From contig JAACJM010000105.1 of NCBI GenBank assembly GCA_013368315.1, forward strand, positions 1-64,000: a stretch of 64,000 nucleotides of DNA, read 5' to 3'. Below the pieces are notes generated by a model that was given only the letters and a program-made list of their open reading frames with translations, was not told the DNA's origin and did not search any database. The stretch comes from Tetrapyrgos nigripes (taxonomy: Eukaryota > Basidiomycota > Agaricomycetes > Agaricales > Campanellaceae). Of this stretch, positions 59,006 to 64,000 are shown piece after piece. Numbering within the stretch: position 1 is the stretch's first letter; each line of letters opens with the position of its first letter. The position numbers and the translations under genes were made by a program.

Positions 59006-60049
59006 ATCTCCCGTCTCTTCTTTGGAAACGAATGGCTAAAAAAGAACTCAGCCTCCATTTGTATGATCAGAAATAGACGTCGTACCATTTGCTTGGAATC
59101 AAATCCAAAAATCGTGTCATCGTTTACCGAAATCCAGAACTGTCGACTTTATGAGTTCGGGCCATTCAAGTCATCCAAATTACCCAAGTCTAGGCTGGAC
59201 GAGAATACCTGGGGAGTCCAGCCTCGCTGGATGCTTATCAAAAGTCATTGCAGAGGACGCGTAAACCTTTTATCGCGTCATATGTACAGTCTGCAAATAT
59301 TCTGTTTGAAAAAGAGACTTCGGTTCAGAATCTGCAGGTGGTACCGCGGTGAAAGTATCTTGTGGCGTCTTCCCGAGTCTGAGCCAAGTCTGAGCGCATT
59401 GAAAAGTTTCAGTGACTCGGAAGGGGGTTGGCCCGGTTGGGTTCGTCAAGTTGATTTTGAACTCCGACCAGCTGGAGCCTCGACCTAGGTCGGTGTAAAA
59501 TTTCTTCGACGTCTACATAGACAGGTATGTACAAGAAACAGACTCAAAACAGACTACATATACACCTCTTTCAGACCAGAAAGCCATTCATTGACTCGTC
59601 TTGGTACAAATACGCAGGAACCAAGTATATGAAATATGCAAAAAAAGTACAGATGTGCGAGGATTTGGGGAAAATGGGAAGTGTCAGTTGGGGGAGATAA
59701 ATGAACGAATGATTACATATGAGCAAATAGGAAAATGCCTCTATGAAGTGTACTTGTACTATAAAATGATGGTTGTATTGATAATATAGCGAAAAGGCGA
59801 GATTAATAACAAGCCTGAAGACGTCCGTCCAAGAATAGGAGTGACCTAACGTCGACAACAGAACCAGTTCATAGTTGTCCGGGCCATCAGCGTTTTAGCT
59901 CTGGACCATAATAATAGAGAAGTCCAAGAAGTATGGAGATGCAATGACTGGAGGTATCTGCTCGTCCAACAGAAAGGGTATGAGAACACAAAGGGAAGAA
60001 AAACCAAAACATAAAAAAAAAGAAATGTTCCAAGAACCCGCACGACTGC
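59006..60049. other. Intergenic: CYP51 promoter and 3' flank of the low-complexity protein gene
   Basis: No coding domain was recognised. Short frames around 59063-59488 and 59571-59858 lack protein character. The part from about 59560 to 60049 is probably 3' untranslated sequence of the gene ending at 60050. Confidence 0.35.
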
Positions 60050-63000
60050 TCAAACACCCGCTTTCCAACTCGAAGGTGGTGCTTTCTTCGGCGTCTTCGA
60101 TGGATTCGATGGTTGACTGACCGCTCGATTTCTAGGATTTGGAGGTTGGCGGGTTGGAGTTTTATGCTGTTGAGGTACAGGAGGTACAGGAGGGAAATAC
60201 CCCGAGTCACGTTGACCGAACAAAGATGTTCGTGCACCTGGACTTGGTCTTGCTAGAGGTGACGGTCCAAACGATTCTCCATAGACACTCTGAGAGGAGT
60301 TCCATCCGCCACCTCTCCCACCACCTCCATACTCGCTTTGGGCACCCATTGCGTAGATAGAAGACCTTCCAGCATTCGGGAAAATCACCGATCCTGTCGA
60401 CCATCCATTTCCACCCATGCCCATGCCCATTCCATACGTAGAGCCCATCATAGGTCCTGGCGTAGAACCACCATACATGCTTTGACTACTGCTGAACCCT
60501 CCAATGGCTGACCCACGTTCCCATTCTTCTGCTGCAGCGGCCATGGCTTGTTGTGCGACAGCCATCTGATACGCTTGCTTGGCATACAACATAGCTTGCT
60601 GATGGGCAGCAAAGAATGCGGGATCAGATGGTGGTGGTATCATGAATTGGGTCATTTGTGGGTTTGGAGGCATTTGAGACCATGGACTCCATCCTGGTGT
60701 CCCAGCCTGTCCTGTGAAACCAGGCATCATGGGCATCGAGCCAGCCATCATAGGACCCATGACATCCATGGGGTTCGCAGCAACCCCCGTCTGACCGATT
60801 GGCAGATCGTCATCCTCGTCGAGAACTGGCCCATGACCGTTAATGACATTGCCCAGCTACAATCAGAGATCAATATTTCGTATCCAGTCAGGAGTGTAAA
60901 CAAACAAGAAACACACCTCAATAGCAGCCTTTGCTTCGGTTCTCCTTCTTTCCTTCCGTCTCTCCTCCTCCTCTTCCGGCGTCTCCTTCCCCTTTCCTTT
61001 GCCAACGCTTGTCTCGTCAAACGATACACTCGCTCTCTTGATATGTTTCCCAAGTCCCAATCCACTCGCTCCACCGCTCCATTGCCTCTGATGAGGTGCA
61101 TTCTCTCCAGTTAACTCGAGCTTCCCAGGTTTCTGTCGAGGCCGATCTGCACTCGAATCCCTTGACGAATACCTCCCACCAAACTCACTTCCACTTCCCC
61201 CAAATTCACTTCCATCCCCAGGTGTTATAGGTAAACGACCGCTACTCGAATCGCCAGTAGAGCTGGCTGGACTTTCTCGACTAAGAGCAAACGGCTTTGT
61301 CGGGACTGCACTTGGACGACTGTTGGCCCAAGCAGGTGCTCCTTGAGATTGAACGAGGCTTGACATGGTGCTACTCCTAGGCCTAGAAGTGGCATTAGGA
61401 TTCATTGGACGTCTCGCCGCAGGCGTGGCAGAGGAGGATGTGGGCGTAGCCGGTGTTCGTGAAGAAATTATTGGAACGGAAGAGATAGGGGATCTGGCTG
61501 ATTCTGATTCTGACTCAGATGATGAGGAAGAAGATTCGGAGGAAGAGGACAGCGCTGTCTTAGAGGTAGACATCTTGGGTCTCGCTGCCTTGACGGGTTT
61601 GCGGAAAGATGATGGAACGGGATTCGTGGACTGCTTGTTCTCAACCATCCGCGACGATTGCTTGATTTGCAGAGAAGGTTCTCTCTTAGTCGATGCAGGT
61701 GACGAATTATTGAGAGCAGCAGCAGCGCGTGTAGTCCTGGTCGTGCTTGTAGTGATGCTTGCTCCAGAATTATTGGCTGTAGTTGCTGTCATTGTAATCG
61801 TTGTACTCGTCGACATGGAACTAATACTGGTAGAATCCTGTATATGCTGAGGTCTTGAAGTGACGCTGAAAGAAGGTGCCGGGGTCCTTTGCTTAATGAC
61901 AATCGGTGCTATTCTTTCGGGCAAGGGAGGTGACTCCTTCTCAAACCCTGCATCCCTGAAAGGCACTGCATCCTCAGCAGCCGAATCCAAGTGATCTTCC
62001 CCGTTCTTCGTTATCAGCTTGATTCCTGGTCCCAACAACGCAGCAATATCCTCCATCATATCCGGTTCTGGTTCTACAGAGGTAATTGGGCTGACACTCC
62101 CAAACCCAGTTCCAGAGGATTGTTGGGATCTGGAACTTGAAGATGACAATGCTGGTGGAGACAACGCGGGTGGAGAAGTCGCATTGAAGTTCTCCAGCTT
62201 CAGGGTATAATCGCTCGAAGCCCGCCTATGTCCATGTCCAAAGCCGCCTTTCAACGGCCTTGACAAGGGATTCGGCACGGAAGCCTCTTCTGGAGACATG
62301 ATAGGAGACGGAGAAGATGTTCTCGGGACGACAATACCCGCGGGTGAAGAAGTCGCATCGAAATTCTCCAACTTCAGGGTATAATCGCTCGAAGCCCGCC
62401 TATGTCCTTGTCCAAAGCCGCCTTTCAACGGCCTTGACGAGGGATTCGACACGGAAGCCTCTTCTGGAGACATGATAGGAGACGGAGAAGATGTTCTCGG
62501 GACGACAATACCCGAGAGTGAAGAAGTCGCGTCGAAATTCTCCAACTTCAGGGTATAATCGCTCGAAGCCCGCCTATGTCCATGTCCAAAGCCGCCTTTC
62601 AACGGCCTTGACGAGGGATTCGACACGGAAGCCTCTTCTGGAGACATGATAGGAGACGGGGAAGATGTTCTCGGGATGACGATAACATCACTAAATTTGC
62701 CACTAGTCTTAACATTCATAGAGGTGGATTCGGATGGTGACGTTGACCCTATCCTTGTTTGCGCAGCACGAGTTAACCGTTCAGTGAGATTATCCCTCTT
62801 TTTTCCATTCTCTTGCCCACCCTGACCGCTGCTTGAGCTTGTTTGTGTCGTCATAACACTCATTGTATCTGTATCCCTTCGGACCAGTGTTTTACCCCCA
62901 CTGGGCGTCTGCGGTGACGACTTGTTGCTAGGCGTGGTGGGTAATGTCTTATTCTCATGTTTTGGGGAAGAAGGAGGCGAGATGAAGCGAATGGGAGGGG

Positions 63001-64000
63001 CAGTTGACGTGACCGATGCCAAAGGAGAAGTCGTGTTGGACGTAGAAGAACCGACACCAGAAAGAAGTGTATTTCCACCCGTAAAACCAGCTTGAGATTT
63101 GGCACCGATTTCTGGAGCACGTTTTGCTGGTCCTGTAAGGGTATTGATGTCGATCAGTGGTTTAGGACGTGAAGGTAACGAGTGGTTGGATCCTTGAGAC
63201 ATAGCTGAACCCGGTCTACGAGGAGCGACAAGGGTAGCCAAAGGTGCATCATCTTCCGAGTCCGAGTCTAAGCGTTGAGCAACTGGTTCGGGACCCTTCT
63301 TGCCTACATTGGAAGACGAATTTGCACGACCGTTGGGGCCTAATATATCCACATTAGGCACTAAGAAGACAGGGAAGAATGTCATTACGCACCCAGGTTC
63401 ATTTCACTATTCGCAGCGACCAAGACACTAGCCCTCTGGGCAGTTGCAGTAGGTGTTAATGCACTAGTCGACAGACTCGCCCTTGGTCGCAGACCGCCCG
63501 AATAAATATTTGAATTCGACTGGGGAGAAGGGGTCTGTCTGGGAGCGCCATCGCCACGCGTGGAATGTTGTGCAGAGGATGGCGTTAATGATGTGCCATG
63601 TCCCAATTCAGATTGCGTCGCACGACCACGGCTCTTCCCACCTGCCTGGCTTGATTTCAAAGTGCGTCTACGGCCGAGCCTCTCGTCATCTTCGGACCCT
63701 TCCTCGGAAGAATCTTCTTCGTCCGAGTCAGACGTCAAGCCCATAGCGAGAGAGCTTCGTCTGTTCCGATTTGTGGGTGATATCCCTGGTCTTGAGCGAG
63801 TCTGAGGTGATTCACCAAGACTGTTCTGCGACAATGGTAAGGAAGTTAGACCATGAGGACTATGTGATCGAAGGGAAGGTACCGGTGATCCAGCAGCGCT
63901 TCTTCTCGCCTGAGCCTCGCGAAAAGCCGCGACCGATATTCGCTGCCCGGAGTCAGAACCAACACTTCCGTTCCGAGGTCGGGCCACGGCTGAAGGAACG
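60050..64000 (-). CDS. C-terminal part of a large low-complexity protein (5' end outside window)
   Basis: The frame enters from the right edge and runs through three exons. The first part contains ISVAAFREAQARRSAAGSPV, SDSDEEDSSEEGSEDDERLG and Ser/Pro-rich text to 63412. The second begins VPNVDILGPNGRANSSSNVG and contains SEDDAPLATLVAPRRPGSA, three near-identical 58-residue repeats, a Ser-rich acidic run, KRASVSFDETSVGKGKGKE and a charged helix EEEEERRKERRRTEAKAAIE. The last (from about 60848) contains LDEDDDLPIGQTGVA, Met/Pro/Gly-rich text with a glutamine/alanine helix, and ends KAPPSSWKAGV at 60050. The DSDSEDDxPLATLV pattern recalls C-termini of basidiomycete Skg3/Caf120-like PH-domain proteins, but the PH domain would lie outside the window, so that name is only a suggestion. 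Confidence 0.75.
62170..62690 (-). repeat. Three 174-base coding repeats (58 residues each)
   Basis: The repeats are anchored by CCCGCCTATGTCC at 62221, 62395 and 62569, exactly 174 bases apart. Each copy encodes PRTSSPSPIMSPEEASV, then PLKGGFGHGHRRASSDYTLK and LENFDATS with few substitutions. The RRAS(S)DY segment fits a basophilic kinase site (R-R-x-S). Near-identity at third positions points to recent expansion or gene conversion. Confidence 0.9.

Overview
The window reads as nuclear DNA of a mushroom-forming basidiomycete (Agaricomycetes, probably Agaricales). The grounds are dense genes with many 50-70 base GT..AG introns, two Agaricomycete-type seven-helix membrane protein families, XlnR-type and other Zn2Cys6 regulators, a fungal CYP51 and a Ty1/copia relic. 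Coordinates of multi-exon genes run from the first to the last coding base and include introns. All functions are read from motifs by eye; no search was run.

Left part (1-12200): non-coding repeat-rich DNA (1-1985) is followed by a decayed, truncated Ty1/copia retrotransposon on the minus strand (1990-7065) with one recognisable 255-base LTR. About 3 kb without a gene follow, then a decayed copy (10130-12200) of a Zn2Cys6 regulator family that has three further members in the window. From about 6500 to 12150 the DNA is strikingly poor in CpG, and the depletion stops just before the stop codon of the next intact gene.

Middle part (12212-30634): an XlnR-type Zn2Cys6 regulator sits next to a tannase/feruloyl esterase gene, both on the minus strand. 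Then come a small unassigned three-exon gene, a coiled-coil protein gene, a gene-poor 3.8 kb stretch with a tRNA-like relic, a small one-helix membrane protein and a UMP-CMP kinase.

Right part (31191-64000): three paralogous Zn2Cys6 regulators (31191-34331, 44161-47147, 47369-50102) surround a seven-helix membrane protein gene, a large ABCA-type transporter and two local repeat arrays. A second, unrelated seven-helix protein, a second XlnR-type regulator, the sterol 14-alpha-demethylase CYP51 (ERG11) and the 3' part of a long low-complexity protein (running off the right edge) follow on the minus strand. Housekeeping functions are pyrimidine nucleotide phosphorylation (UMP-CMP kinase) and ergosterol synthesis (CYP51). 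The rest looks like sensing, regulation, transport and plant-polymer use.

Most notable observations: both XlnR-type genes appear to carry a 6-base microexon that encodes the third zinc-binding cysteine; the four-member regulator family has paralogue-specific simple-sequence inserts and one CpG-depleted dead copy; and three otherwise well-conserved genes each show one apparent single-base frameshift, which is either assembly error or early decay.
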